Below are positions 34,444 to 42,928 of a stretch of DNA of 64,000 nucleotides, piece after piece. The notes under the pieces were generated by a model. It was given only the letters and a program-made list of their open reading frames with translations, was not told the origin of the DNA and ran no database searches. The DNA is from Bog-756 sp963725395 (GTDB lineage: Bacteria; Actinomycetota; Acidimicrobiia; Acidimicrobiales; RAAP-2): contig CAVRYH010000003.1 of assembly GCA_963725395.1 (NCBI GenBank), forward strand, positions 62,001-126,000, given 5' to 3'. Numbering within the stretch: the stretch's first letter is position 1; every line of letters begins with the position of its first letter. The position numbers were made by a program, and so were the translations under genes.

Positions 34444-34749
34444 CCCGGAAGTGTCTGTCGGGGGCAGTCACTATTCGTGCATCGCAAGTCCGACCTCACC
34501 ACCTCGACCTACGACCAGCAGGCGACCTCCGCGGTCAGCATGCCCCTGACGTGTTGCTCTGCACGCCCGAACCTCTCCGCCGACGGGTGCAGCCCGTTGA
34601 AGCGCTCAAGTCGTTGCCGGGCATCTCTCGGGTGGCGCCGGCGGGCACGGGGCACAGCCATCGGGTAAGGCCCCCGGCGCGTAGAAACCCGAACCGGTTT
34701 GCCGGAGACCACCGGGAAGCCACCGGGCCCGGCGGCCCGGGGTAGGGCT
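34444..34749. other. Gene-free stretch
   Basis: About 300 bases between the kinase and the alpha/beta hydrolase. A minus-strand frame at 34509-34661 resembles a decayed protein end but matches nothing securely. I see no RNA gene or clear promoter. Confidence 0.4.
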
Positions 34750-35439
34750 TCACGTATCCGGTCGGTTCGCCACAACCAACAGAGCTTCGGTGAGCCCGTC
34801 CGAGTTGGCCAGGGCGAGGAGATGACCGCCCGGGATGACCACCGGCGTGACCCCGGCGCGATCGACCAGCAACTGCCGCTGGAATTCGAGCGGAAACAGG
34901 CGATCGTCGCTCCCGACGATTGCTGCTGTCTCAACCTCGGGCCACGAGGCGAAATCACATGGTTGGCCGAACACGATGTCCGCCTCGTGTCCGGGGTCGG
35001 AGAGGACGCCAGCCGCGTCGTCGGTATTGAGGTCATGGAGGAAGTACGTGGCAAGTTCGAATTCGTCGGTATAGCCGCGGGATCTCGCGGTACTTACCCG
35101 AGCGGTGACAGCTCCTGTGGCTCCCCACCAGTCACCGGGCGTCTCACCAGGTGCTGGCACCATGGCGTTGACCAACACCAGACGGCGAGCCTGGACCTGA
35201 CTGCAGGCCATGACTGCAGCGAAGGCTCCGAGGGATTGGGCCACGACGACTGGGTCTGCGGTGCCCTGAATGGCCCCGGCGACCATTGCCGAGTACTCGG
35301 GCAAGCCGACGTCTGGCGAGGACCCGGGCAGATCGATCGGGAATGCGCTGTGGCCGGCTCGCTCCAGTTTGGTGCTCACGCGATGCCAATAGGGGGTCGC
35401 AATGCCGCCCGCGCCTGGCACCAAGATGAAGTCGGCCAT
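34750..35439 (-). CDS. Alpha/beta hydrolase
   Basis: This 229-residue protein has the oxyanion-side motif ILVPGAGGIATPYWHRV, a nucleophile elbow VVVAQSLGAFAAV (Ser in AQSLG), an acid in IVGSDDRLFPLEFQRQ and the final histidine in VIPGGHLLALANSDGLTEAL. These are complete catalytic features of small esterase-like alpha/beta hydrolases. The ATG at 35439 is the family start; a longer upstream frame lacks homology. Nothing nearby suggests its substrate. A broken alpha/beta hydrolase gene lies just upstream on the same strand. Confidence 0.82.
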   Translation of the reverse strand: MADFILVPGAGGIATPYWHRVSTKLERAGHSAFPIDLPGSSPDVGLPEYSAMVAGAIQGTADPVVVAQSLGAFAAVMACSQVQARRLVLVNAMVPAPGETPGDWWGATGAVTARVSTARSRGYTDEFELATYFLHDLNTDDAAGVLSDPGHEADIVFGQPCDFASWPEVETAAIVGSDDRLFPLEFQRQLLVDRAGVTPVVIPGGHLLALANSDGLTEALLVVANRPDT

Positions 35440-35633
35440 GACATCTCCGATCAGGGTCCTCCTACCCCAAACGGCCGGACCAAATGACAGCGTAGGTATC
35501 CACGCGACCCGGAAGGGCCCGGGCAGGTCCTCTGAGGACTGGGGGGTCCCGGAGCAATAAGAGCCGAGTTCAGAGGCCATCTGGGACGGATCTGCCCAGG
35601 ACCGTCCCGTGACCTCGCGAGGTGGGCCCTCGA

Positions 35634-36346
35634 TCAGACCGGCGACCAGAGCCGGGCCATCTCTCCCGCCGCGGCCTGCACCGCCAACTGGGCGCCCGGA
35701 TCGCCGGTGGGGATACAGCGACCCAGCCCCGGACGGTACTCGGTGCCGATCACCCCGGCGTGATCCGTCTCCGGCTCGAGGCTCCTGACGGGCCACCCTC
35801 GGCCGGTGAGCAATGACGCAAAGCGCCTCGATCTCCCGATCGGAACGACCGGATCCGCCGTCCCGTGCACGATGAGGCACGGGACGGGATCGACATCGGG
35901 GTGGTCCAGTGACCGGCCGGTGATCGGTGACTCGTCGAAGCTCCCGGCCAAGGTGACCAAGCCCACGGGACGCCAGTCACCGGCCCCCAAGGGGTGGAGC
36001 ATGAGATCGGCGGCTGCGTTCGCGCCGAGTGACCAGCCGCCGAGGATGATCCGCGCTCGATCCCCCCATGGGCTGCCGCATTGTCCAGTGCGAACCTGAG
36101 CGAGGACAACAGTGGCCGGCAGCCCGATACCGGGGTGTCGGGTTCCCAGTCGGGGACCACGACGACGAAGCCCCTTCGTGCAATCGCCGAGGCCAGCGCA
36201 CCGAGGACGCCCCGCTCGTTCGGACCCCGTCCGTGCCACAACAGCACGACCGGGCTCCCGTCGGTGTCCCGGGGCCGATAGCAGTCGAGCAACGTGTCCT
36301 GTCCGGCCCCGATGCCTCGTTCGATGGTGAGAGGGATGCCACCCAC
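35634..36346 (-). pseudogene. Alpha/beta hydrolase, split by a frameshift in a G6 run
   Basis: From the ATG at 36346 the frame reads IPLTIERGIGAGQDTLLDCY, VVLLWHGRGPNERG and FALDNAAAHGG. The nucleophile elbow IILGGWSLGANAA, the acid region VHGTADPVVPIG and the histidine region continue in a different frame down to 35634. The switch falls at a run of six G on the coding strand (36062-36067). One extra G would restore a single protein of about 237 residues resembling dienelactone-hydrolase-like enzymes. Either a mutation, a phase-variable tract or a sequencing error is possible. Confidence 0.75.
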
Positions 36347-36397
36347 GGTTGCTCCTTCGGCTTGCCGCCGACCCCACGGTAGCCAGACCCGGGGCCC

Positions 36398-37027
36398 TCA
36401 TCCCCACCCCAACTCTTCGAGACGGGGGTCACCTATCCCGAAATGGTGGGCGATCTCATGGATCACGGTCTTGTGCACCAGTGCCCTCACTTCGTCCTCG
36501 GTTCGGCAGTGGGCGCAGATCGTCCTGCGATAGATGAAGATCTGATCGGGGTTGGCGAACCACGTCCCGTAGTACCGCTTGGTCAACGGGACGCCTACGT
36601 ACAGACCGAAGAGACCCCGACCCTCGGCCTCCTCCTCGACCGTTATGACCACGTTGGTCATCGCCTTGCGGAACTCGTCGGGTAGTGAGTCGATCGCGTC
36701 GGCGACCAGGCGCTCAAACTCGGCTAGCGGCACATCGACACCTCCCGTCCCGTCGGCTCGGGGGTGGAGTGAGGGCCCCCGCTCCCCGTCGTGGCTGTGC
36801 AGGATCCCGAGAACCGTGCCCTTGACTCCCAGTGACACGGCGAGCGAAAGGAATTCTTCCCGGACCGCCGGACTCACAGGCAGGCCCGAACCGACCGTCC
36901 AACGGGCAAGGGACTCGAGCGCCTGGCGGAAGCGGTCGCCCTCGAGGTTGCCCTCCAACCAGTGCCACTGGGATGCCGACAGAGCCGGGGAGACCTCCTT
37001 GGCGAGCCGCTGGAGGCGTCGCCGCAT
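36398..37027 (-). CDS. Metallopeptidase-family protein (minimal zincin, DUF1025 type)
   Basis: The C-terminal 120 residues are a minimal zincin: FERLVADAIDSLPDEFRKAM, NVVITVEEEAEGRGLFGLYV, GVPLTKRYYG, and the zinc site VHKTVIHEIAHHFGIGDPRL with HExxH. The preceding 90 residues (KEVSPALSASQWHWLEGNLE, GDRFRQALESLARWTV) are an extra helical domain not usual for this family, whose members are normally about 120 residues. The start is uncertain: ATG 37027 is used, ATG 37156 is possible. Whether these zincins are active peptidases is not established. Confidence 0.72.
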   Translation of the reverse strand: MRRRLQRLAKEVSPALSASQWHWLEGNLEGDRFRQALESLARWTVGSGLPVSPAVREEFLSLAVSLGVKGTVLGILHSHDGERGPSLHPRADGTGGVDVPLAEFERLVADAIDSLPDEFRKAMTNVVITVEEEAEGRGLFGLYVGVPLTKRYYGTWFANPDQIFIYRRTICAHCRTEDEVRALVHKTVIHEIAHHFGIGDPRLEELGWG

Positions 37028-37388
37028 CGCCTTCTGCTCACGGGGGGACCGGTCTCCGTGCGAATCGGAAACGGTCAGCGACAACGCCGCCTGTCCGGCC
37101 CGGTGACGCGCACGCCCAGGGGTCAGACGGCGTCTCCGGGCTCCTTTCGCGACCATCACTCCCGAGCCTCGCCCGGCACGGGCCACCCCGCAAGAGCCAA
37201 GGTCCTCAGTCCGCAGGACCATTCCCAGGCGATCAGGATCGACAGGCGACCCGAGGACTACTGTCAATGCGACCTTGCTTGCCATCCGGTAGGCCCCCGT
37301 GCATCCGCCCATCGATCACCTTGCCACATGGAACCGACCACCCTGCCGGCTGCATGCCCATGACAACCGGGCTCTCTGGCCCAGTCTC

Positions 37389-37889
37389 GTGACTCGCGGG
37401 ATCGCTGCTGCTCTCTGCGGGGCGGTCGCCCTCTGCGCGGTGGGATGCTCATCGTCCTCACCGGCGGCAAAGCCGCCCTCCCGGGCCACGGGGACGACCG
37501 CAGCCGGTAGTGCTCCATCCGAGACTTCCCCGACGACATCACTGTGCACGTCGGGGACGGTCCTGGTCACAGCCACGCCCGCCGAACAGGACCAGGCCGT
37601 CTGCCTGGTCGTCAGTGGGCAGTTGAACCTGACCATCGACAAATCCGGGTCGCAGATGGGGGTTCCGGGCCCATGGATCGGTGACCCTCAGGTCACCCCG
37701 CCGTCCCTCCTGGCCCAGCAGTCCGTCACTCGTGCGGGGTCTTCGCTGATCGCCCACTACACGGCACGCACGCCCGGCTCGGGTACGGTCCGCACCTCAT
37801 GGCAGGTCGGCTGTTCCGGCGACGGGTCGACGCCCTGCACGGTGCCACCCCAGGGATCGGTCGTCGTCGATGTGAGGGTTGTGCCATGA
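37389..37889 (+). CDS. Putative secreted lipoprotein
   Basis: From the GTG at 37389 the protein has a basic start (VTRGI), a hydrophobic stretch AAALCGAVALCAVGC ending in a lipobox-like AVGC, then a Ser/Pro/Thr-rich linker and a domain of about 110 residues with LVTATPAEQDQAVCLVVSGQ and SWQVGCSGDGSTPCTV. Two further cysteines could form a disulfide. Membrane anchoring through the lipobox is inferred. The domain family is not recognised. The gene ends just before a frameshifted ParB-like gene. Confidence 0.65.
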   Translation: MTRGIAAALCGAVALCAVGCSSSSPAAKPPSRATGTTAAGSAPSETSPTTSLCTSGTVLVTATPAEQDQAVCLVVSGQLNLTIDKSGSQMGVPGPWIGDPQVTPPSLLAQQSVTRAGSSLIAHYTARTPGSGTVRTSWQVGCSGDGSTPCTVPPQGSVVVDVRVVP

Positions 37890-37970
37890 CCACCACCTCG
37901 GCACGACGGTCGCGCTGCCGGGAACGTGGACCCCGAGTGGAGGCGGACCCCACGGCCGGGGGCCAGACTG

Positions 37971-38353
37971 GTGGTCGTGCGCAAGCAGTACCACTTCTGG
38001 CCCGGTGAGCAGCGGTTCGACGCCTGGGACGTGGACCGGCTCATCGCATTGACCGCTGGTTTCCCCGTGAGGGAGGTTCCGGTGGAGTCCGTCACCGAAC
38101 TCGACACGGACTACTGGTTCAAGGTCGGACCGGAGGTTCCGACCGTTCGCCGCATCATCGATCACCTGCGTCTCGTTCTCGAGGTGGATCCCTCCCACCC
38201 GATCATCCTTGGCGTCGACGGTCGGGTGATGGACGGTATGCACCGGGTGGCGCGAGCGGTCCTCAGGGGGACGCATCGATCAGAGCCGTGCAGTTCACCG
38301 TCCTGCCCGAGCCGGACTTCCGGAACTGCTCCCCCGAAGAACTCCCCTACTAG
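37971..38353 (+). pseudogene. ParB-like hypothetical protein, frameshifted near C-terminus
   Basis: RKQYHFWPGEQRFDAWDVDR, VPVESVTELDTDYWF, HPIILGVDGRVMDGMHRVAR form a conserved small protein resembling the ParB/sulfiredoxin N-terminal fold. After the GGGGG run at about 38265 the expected ending (AVQFTVLPEPDF then NCSPEELPY and stop at 38353) is one frame off. One additional G would restore it. Without it the protein runs on into about 45 unrelated residues. The start may be GTG 37971 or 37977. Confidence 0.6.
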
Positions 38354-38421
38354 GGGCCATTCGACAGGAGCACTCCCGAACCGAGGGCTCGGTGACGCTG
38401 CTCGGTTGCCCTGACGGCTTC

Positions 38422-38427
38422 TAGTCT
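38422..38427 (+). promoter_or_regulatory. Candidate -10 box of the GNAT gene (leaderless)
   Basis: TAGTCT is followed by six bases and then the ATG at 38434, with no ribosome-binding site, the typical leaderless layout. Confidence 0.5.
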
Positions 38428-38433
38428 GGGCCC

Positions 38434-38847
38434 ATGGCCTGGCGCATCCGAACCGGTCTACCCTCGGACGTCGAGTCGGTGCTTGACCTGTGGGTCCGGG
38501 CGGCGGCCGAACCGACCCACACCGACGACACGACCAGCCTGCAGGCGCTGATCCACCATGATCCCTCCGCACTGATCGTGGCCGAGGATGAGGGAACCAT
38601 CGTCGGGTCCGTGATCGCGGCCTGGGACGGGTGGAGGGGTTCGGTCTACCGGCTCGTGGTTGCCCCATCTCATCGGCGGCTCGGCCTGGGAAGTCGACTG
38701 CTCGACGAAGCGGAATCCTCGCTGTCCCGAAAAGGAGCCACCCGCTGCCAGGCCATCGTGGTGGAGACAGACCACGATGCGTTGGGATTCTGGCGCGCCA
38801 GCCGATGGGGGCACCAGGAGCACCGGACGCGGTTCGTGCACGGCTGA
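38434..38847 (+). CDS. GNAT-family N-acetyltransferase
   Basis: This 137-residue protein has the complete GNAT fold: RIRTGLPSDVESVLDLW at the N-terminus, LIVAEDEGTIVGSVIAAWDG, then the acetyl-CoA binding motif VYRLVVAPSHRRLGLGSRLL (R/QxxGxG/A type) and LGFWRASRWGHQEHRTRF at the end. It transfers an acetyl group from acetyl-CoA to an amine of unknown identity. It is intact although the genes on both sides include frameshifted ones. The start lies six bases after a TAGTCT -10 hexamer. Confidence 0.88.
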   Translation: MAWRIRTGLPSDVESVLDLWVRAAAEPTHTDDTTSLQALIHHDPSALIVAEDEGTIVGSVIAAWDGWRGSVYRLVVAPSHRRLGLGSRLLDEAESSLSRKGATRCQAIVVETDHDALGFWRASRWGHQEHRTRFVHG

Positions 38848-39062
38848 GCGGACCGATTCAGAACCGCTCGGCAGACCGATTCAGAGGAGTACCGGCGGAC
38901 CGGCGTCATCAGGTTTTGGCCACTCCTCTTCGTGGCACCGGGGTGCACCGATGGCGGCCGGTACATCGACTGCGAAGTTGCCTGGGGCATACTTTCGACC
39001 ATGGGTCGGCGATGGGATCGGGGACGTGCATGAGCAGGCTGCCGGCAGGAGGTCGCGGCAAC

Positions 39063-39500
39063 GTGACGCGGGCGAAAGCTCTGGTGACCACGCTCGTCAT
39101 GACCGGAGCCCTGCTCCTTAGCGGATGCTCGAGCAGCACTTCAGCGACGAAGCCCTCGACGGGATCGGACACCACGACGGCGACGTCGGTCGCCGCGCAG
39201 GTGTCGACGATTCTCGCCACGGTCGGCACGGAGACCCAGACGCTCACCGAAAAGGCCGACTGGTCCGCCTTGGGCCACGACTACGGGCTCGCGGCCAGCC
39301 AGCTGGAGGCCCTCGCCTATCCGGCCGGAGCCGATTCCGCCGCCAAGGGGACGGTCGCTGTCCTGAGGAAGCTCCAACGCGACGCCACCGCCGTCCCGGC
39401 GTCGGGAACCGCCGCCTTGCTCGGTGATATCGCCAACCTGCAAGCCGAGGGCGCTACCCTCCGGTCTGCACTCGGGATTGCACCTGCCTCCGCCAGCTGA
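39063..39500 (+). CDS. Small secreted lipoprotein
   Basis: This 145-residue protein has a textbook lipoprotein signal: VTRAKALVTTLVMTGALLLSGC, of which GALLLSGC holds the lipobox. A Ser/Thr-rich linker follows, then a helical domain (AAQVSTILATVGTETQTLTE, DWSALGHDYGLAASQLEALA). The GTG at 39063 is chosen because AGGAGG lies ten bases upstream and the signal then starts correctly. An ATG at 39030 is in frame. The domain is not recognised. It should be anchored on the outer face of the membrane. Confidence 0.72.
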   Translation: MTRAKALVTTLVMTGALLLSGCSSSTSATKPSTGSDTTTATSVAAQVSTILATVGTETQTLTEKADWSALGHDYGLAASQLEALAYPAGADSAAKGTVAVLRKLQRDATAVPASGTAALLGDIANLQAEGATLRSALGIAPASAS

Positions 39501-39509
39501 CCGGGCGCG

Positions 39510-39969
39510 TTGACGCCATCCCGGGATGGGCCTGAGTCCGGCCGATTTCTCGAGTCGACACCCGACCGGGTGTTCGATGCCCACACGGATCCCGACCTCA
39601 TCCCGCGTTGGTGGGGCCCCCGGCGACTCACCGACACCGTCGAGTCCCTGGACCCGCGTCACGGAGGCGCCTGGCGATTCGTCCAGCAGGATGAGGACGG
39701 CACCATGTACGCGTTCCGCGGGGTGTTCCCCGTGGGGCGAACAGCCCACTCGCCTCGTCTACAGCTTCGAGCACGAGCGGGCGCCCGGGAGCGTCCAGTT
39801 GAACGTCGTCCGTTTCGACGAGGTCGACGGCGGGATCCAGCCGGCCCAGAAGTCCGTCTATCGCTCCGTCGACGAGCGCGACGAGATTGCCGAGGGGGGA
39901 ATGGAGGGAGGGATCGTGGAGGGGATGGAGCGTCTGGACGAGATGTTCGCGGCCCAGGGTGTGTCGTAG
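39510..39969 (+). pseudogene. SRPBCC (AHSA1-type) protein, frameshifted
   Basis: TPDRVFDAHTDPDLIPRWWG, PRRLTDTVESLDPRHGGAWR, YAFRGVFP is the first half of an AHSA1-type SRPBCC protein. The second half (PTRLVYSFEHERAPGS, VVRFDEVDGG, MERLDEMFAAQG) is in another frame. The switch is at the GTGGGGCG segment near 39734, where one G fewer would join them. The N-terminus is also shorter than in the family. It is likely inactive. Confidence 0.7.
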
Positions 39970-39983
39970 CGGTCCGTCATCCC

Positions 39984-40352
39984 TTAGGCCGAGACGTCTT
40001 CGTTCTTCATCACCCTGGACACCACGGTCTGGGAGAACCCCCAGTTGGTGGCGATCTCCTTGCGGCTCACACCCTCCTCGACGAGCCGGAGGAACATGGC
40101 GGCACGCGATCGTTGACGAACCTCGATCAGCCGATCGAGCGCCTCGTTGATCTCGGTCCGCAGCGTCGAACTCGGAACCTCTCGAACGAGATCAGTGAAC
40201 CGTTCTCCCGCCCGAATCCGGCTGATGTTCCCCAACGTGCGCTCCTCGCTCTCCCGCAGGACGCTCTGGACGAACCGGGTCGCCTCGAGCACCTCACCGA
40301 GCGCAACGAGCAGAGGGTCGCGCTCTTCGGGCAGCGAATCGTCTTCCGACAC
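39984..40352 (-). CDS. Small helix-turn-helix protein, paralogue A
   Basis: This 122-residue protein has an N-terminal helical region (LLVALGEVLEATRFVQSVLR), a middle linker, and a C-terminal helix-turn-helix VEEGVSRKEIATNWGFSQTV followed by SRVMKN. It has the same length and layout as the protein at 50904-51272, sharing an E.R.R.R.A pattern, EG(V/M)S, I...WGFS and a terminal R..K. It is probably a DNA-binding regulator. The GTG at 40352 has no ribosome-binding site, but TACCAT ends seven bases upstream, suggesting a leaderless message. It faces the divergent dehydrogenase at 40608. Confidence 0.65.
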   Translation of the reverse strand: MSEDDSLPEERDPLLVALGEVLEATRFVQSVLRESEERTLGNISRIRAGERFTDLVREVPSSTLRTEINEALDRLIEVRQRSRAAMFLRLVEEGVSRKEIATNWGFSQTVVSRVMKNEDVSA

Positions 40353-40384
40353 GGGAACGATGGTATGCCGTGGCGCACGAGGTT

Positions 40385-40434
40385 GCTGCCAGGCCCGGAG
40401 CGGGCGGCGGGACCTACTCGACGAGCCTGGCAGC
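40385..40434. promoter_or_regulatory. Long-range inverted repeat upstream of HTH paralogue A
   Basis: GCTGCCAGGC (40385-40394) and GCCTGGCAGC (40425-40434) are perfect inverted arms 30 bases apart in the divergent region between the HTH gene and the dehydrogenase. They could be paired operator half-sites. Function inferred only. Confidence 0.4.
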
Positions 40435-40607
40435 GGAAGGACCGTAGCACGCTCTAAACAGGTGTTGATGCTCCCTGACCTGGTATTCCTGGTGGAGAAG
40501 TCGGGAGGCACGCCTCCGGTCGCAGCCGCCCTCACGGCGACCCGGGCATCCGCCCGGCTGGGCCTCGTAGCGCCAACCCCGGTGATGGCGAACTACCGTG
40601 AGGTCCG

Positions 40608-41456
40608 ATGAGGGTCGCGGTACTGGGTGTGGGGAACATGGGCCGGTCGTTCGCAGCCCGAGCGCTCGAACACGGCCACGAGGTAACGGTCTGGAACCGG
40701 TCCGAGGGCCGGACCGCCGATCTCGTTGCCGAGGGGGCGAGCGATGCGCCCTCGGCGTCAGCTGCCGTCACCGACGCGGAGGTCGTGTTGGTGGTCCTAG
40801 CAGACGATGACGCGGTGCTCACCGTCTGCCTCGGGGGCGAGGGCGCGCTGGCATCACTTCCGCCGGAGGCCGTGCTCGTCTGCATCTCGACCGTGTCACC
40901 CGATACCGTGCGGCGTCTCGAACAGACCACCGATCGCACAGTGATCGATGCGCCGGTCCTCGGGTCACCCGAGATGATCCGGGCCGGTAGCGGCCAGTTC
41001 CTCATCGGTGGTCCGGCCGATTCCGTCGAAGCCCTGACACCCTTGTGGCGGGACCTCGCCGCTGGCTTTACGCACTGCGGTCCGGTCGGCTCCGGAGCTG
41101 CGCTCAAGTTGGTCATGAACATGCTGCTGGTGACCGGCGTCTCGGCCATGGCCGAGGGCATCGCCGTCGCCCGAGGGTACGGGCTCCCCGACGAACTCCT
41201 CCGGGGGGTACTCGAACAGAGCCCGGTGGTCAGCCTGGCCAGCATGGTGCGGCTCGGGAGCGTGCTCGATCCGAACCATCCCGGGTGGTTCACCCCGGAG
41301 TTGGCCAGGAAGGACGTCCGCCTGGCCAACCAGCTGGCCGCGGACTCCGGCGTCCAGCCTCGCATGGGCCCGGCAGCCGAGGCACTCCTCGCCGCGGTGA
41401 TCGACACCGATCGGGACTGGGCGGACTTCTCGGCCGTCGTCGAGGCGTTCGGGTGA
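40608..41456 (+). CDS. NAD(P)-dependent beta-hydroxyacid dehydrogenase family protein
   Basis: This 282-residue protein belongs to the 3-hydroxyisobutyrate dehydrogenase/6-phosphogluconate dehydrogenase-like family. The cofactor motif VAVLGVGNMGRSFAARALEH is at the N-terminus, with NR at the end of the second strand (VTVWNRSEGR), which suggests NADP. The substrate loop is APVLGSPEMIRAG, and the catalytic lysine lies in GSGAALKLVMNMLL. A GAGG precedes the ATG, and a TACCGT hexamer also lies upstream. The usual D-A-P-V-S-G substrate motif is altered to D-A-P-V-L-G-S. Substrate unknown; imine-reductase-like activity is possible. Confidence 0.85.
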   Translation: MRVAVLGVGNMGRSFAARALEHGHEVTVWNRSEGRTADLVAEGASDAPSASAAVTDAEVVLVVLADDDAVLTVCLGGEGALASLPPEAVLVCISTVSPDTVRRLEQTTDRTVIDAPVLGSPEMIRAGSGQFLIGGPADSVEALTPLWRDLAAGFTHCGPVGSGAALKLVMNMLLVTGVSAMAEGIAVARGYGLPDELLRGVLEQSPVVSLASMVRLGSVLDPNHPGWFTPELARKDVRLANQLAADSGVQPRMGPAAEALLAAVIDTDRDWADFSAVVEAFG

Positions 41457-41605
41457 GGTGGGCGGGCGTCGGCTCCCCTGGCAGGTCGACGATTCAACCC
41501 TGGTTTGAGGCCCGTCGACCCTCAGGGTGGCGGGGAGCAAAACCGGGTGGGCCCGTGCCGGGCCGGCGGCCAGGACGCTCTCCGGAGGCTCTCCCCGGCG
41601 GGGAC

Positions 41606-41611
41606 TACAGT
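41606..41611 (+). promoter_or_regulatory. Candidate -10 box of the methyltransferase gene (leaderless)
   Basis: TACAGT lies eight bases before the ATG at 41620 and no ribosome-binding site is present. Confidence 0.45.
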
Positions 41612-41619
41612 GCCCAGCC

Positions 41620-42459
41620 ATGAGTTCCGCGGAGGAGGTGACCGGTAAGACGTTCGAATTCGAGGGATTTTCCATCCCGGTGGCGCTGGCCATACTCACC
41701 GGCGGCGGGGAGGACACATGGGAGGCGATCTCACGCGGGCATATGGCCGCCTACGATCGCTACAGTCCGGTCCTTCCGGGCCAGCACGTCCTCGAGGTGG
41801 GATGCGGGGTCGGACGAGACGCAATCCCACTGGCCAAACTCGTGGGGCCCCGCGGTTCCTACGTCGGGGTGGACATCAGCCTCCCCAGCATCGAGTGGTG
41901 CCACGCCAACATCACGCCCAAACTGCCGAACGCCACGTTCAAGCACCTCGACATCCGAAGTGAGCTCTACAACCCTGCCGGTGCCCTCAGCACAGCCGAG
42001 ACCCACCTCCCCGGTGGGATCGGACAGTTCGACCGGATCGTCCTGCAGTCCGTCTTCACCCACATGTTCGAAGACGACATCGTCCATTTTCTGACCGAGT
42101 TCCGTCGGGTTCTTAAGCCTGGCGGGCTTGTGTTCGCGTCATTCTTCGTTCTCGACGACGAGAGCACGCTCTTGAGCACCACCAATGTTGGGGCGATCAC
42201 CTTTGTCCACCCCATGGGCGACGGATGCAGGATCCACGATCCGCGAAATCCCGAGGGCGCCGTGGGCTACACGCCGAAGGCGCTCGACCGCATGCTCCGC
42301 AGCAGTGGCCTGATGCTCGACCAACCGATCCACCACGGTTCGTGGTGTGGTCGCAAGGACGTCCCCGACGGTCAGGACATCGTCGTCGCCCGACGGACCT
42401 CTCTCTCGTCCCGACTTCTGGCCTCGGTGCGGCACAGGTTCTCTGACGGGGATCACTAG
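41620..42459 (+). CDS. SAM-dependent class I methyltransferase
   Basis: This 279-residue protein has motif I HVLEVGCGVGRDAIPLA, the acidic residue of strand 2 in YVGVDISLPSIEW, motif III-like FKHLDIRSELYN, FDRIVLQSVFTHM (motif IV) and FRRVLKPGGLVFASFF (motif VI). All SAM-binding features are present. The C-terminal 90 residues carry the substrate-specific part (GYTPKALDRMLRSSGLML). It resembles methyltransferase-type 11 enzymes found with surface-glycan or lipid genes. The substrate is unknown. Confidence 0.87.
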   Translation: MSSAEEVTGKTFEFEGFSIPVALAILTGGGEDTWEAISRGHMAAYDRYSPVLPGQHVLEVGCGVGRDAIPLAKLVGPRGSYVGVDISLPSIEWCHANITPKLPNATFKHLDIRSELYNPAGALSTAETHLPGGIGQFDRIVLQSVFTHMFEDDIVHFLTEFRRVLKPGGLVFASFFVLDDESTLLSTTNVGAITFVHPMGDGCRIHDPRNPEGAVGYTPKALDRMLRSSGLMLDQPIHHGSWCGRKDVPDGQDIVVARRTSLSSRLLASVRHRFSDGDH

Positions 42460-42500
42460 CCCTACGTCTCTGCGCCGGGCCGCAGAGGGCGCGCTCCCGA

Positions 42501-42788
42501 TCAGCCGACGATCTCGCTGGTCTGGAGCACGGGGGTGATCGAGGTGTAGTTGCCAACATCGGCCATGACGTCGCCTGTGCCTGCAGCACCCATCGCCTCG
42601 GCAAGGGCCTCGGGCGACGTGAATCTGAAGTGCACCGCGGCCACGTAGGGACCGTCGATCCCTTTGTCGATCTCCGCACCGTCGAGACCCCAGGTCTTCA
42701 CGGCCAGCGGGACGTGCTTGTTGCGGTAGTAGTCGTGGTCGAAGGTGGCGCCTTCGGTCGACGGGTAGAACACGCTGAGTCGAATCAT
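42501..42788 (-). CDS. EthD-domain protein
   Basis: This 95-residue protein has a ferredoxin-like dimeric alpha-beta barrel with RLSVFYPSTEGATFDHDYYR, NKHVPLAVKTWGLDGAEIDK and PYVAAVHFRFTSPEALAEAM. EthD proteins were first seen in ether-degradation loci. Many members have no known activity. GGAGAGGAC precedes the ATG. It is convergent with the methyltransferase gene and seems monocistronic. Confidence 0.85.
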   Translation of the reverse strand: MIRLSVFYPSTEGATFDHDYYRNKHVPLAVKTWGLDGAEIDKGIDGPYVAAVHFRFTSPEALAEAMGAAGTGDVMADVGNYTSITPVLQTSEIVG

Positions 42789-42928
42789 CGCCGTTCCGTC
42801 CTCTCCTCTTGCACCGGCTTCATGCCGGCCGGGCCGTCAGGCTAGTCCAGCTGTTGCGTCGGCCACCGCTCGGCCCGAACCGGTGCTCCGGCCTTGCGAC
42901 AGTCACCTCAGGGTTCGGGTCGCTCCCG

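Noticed and set aside
34509..34661. Minus-strand frame resembling the end of a transposase-like protein
   Set aside because: Too short and no catalytic motif; no inverted repeats or target duplication around it.
35634..36346. Programmed frameshift in the alpha/beta hydrolase
   Set aside because: No slippery heptamer with a downstream structure is evident; a plain indel in a G6 run explains it more simply.
38868..38905. Short tandem repeat containing ACCGATTCAGA twice
   Set aside because: Two imperfect copies only, no association with a gene start or structure.
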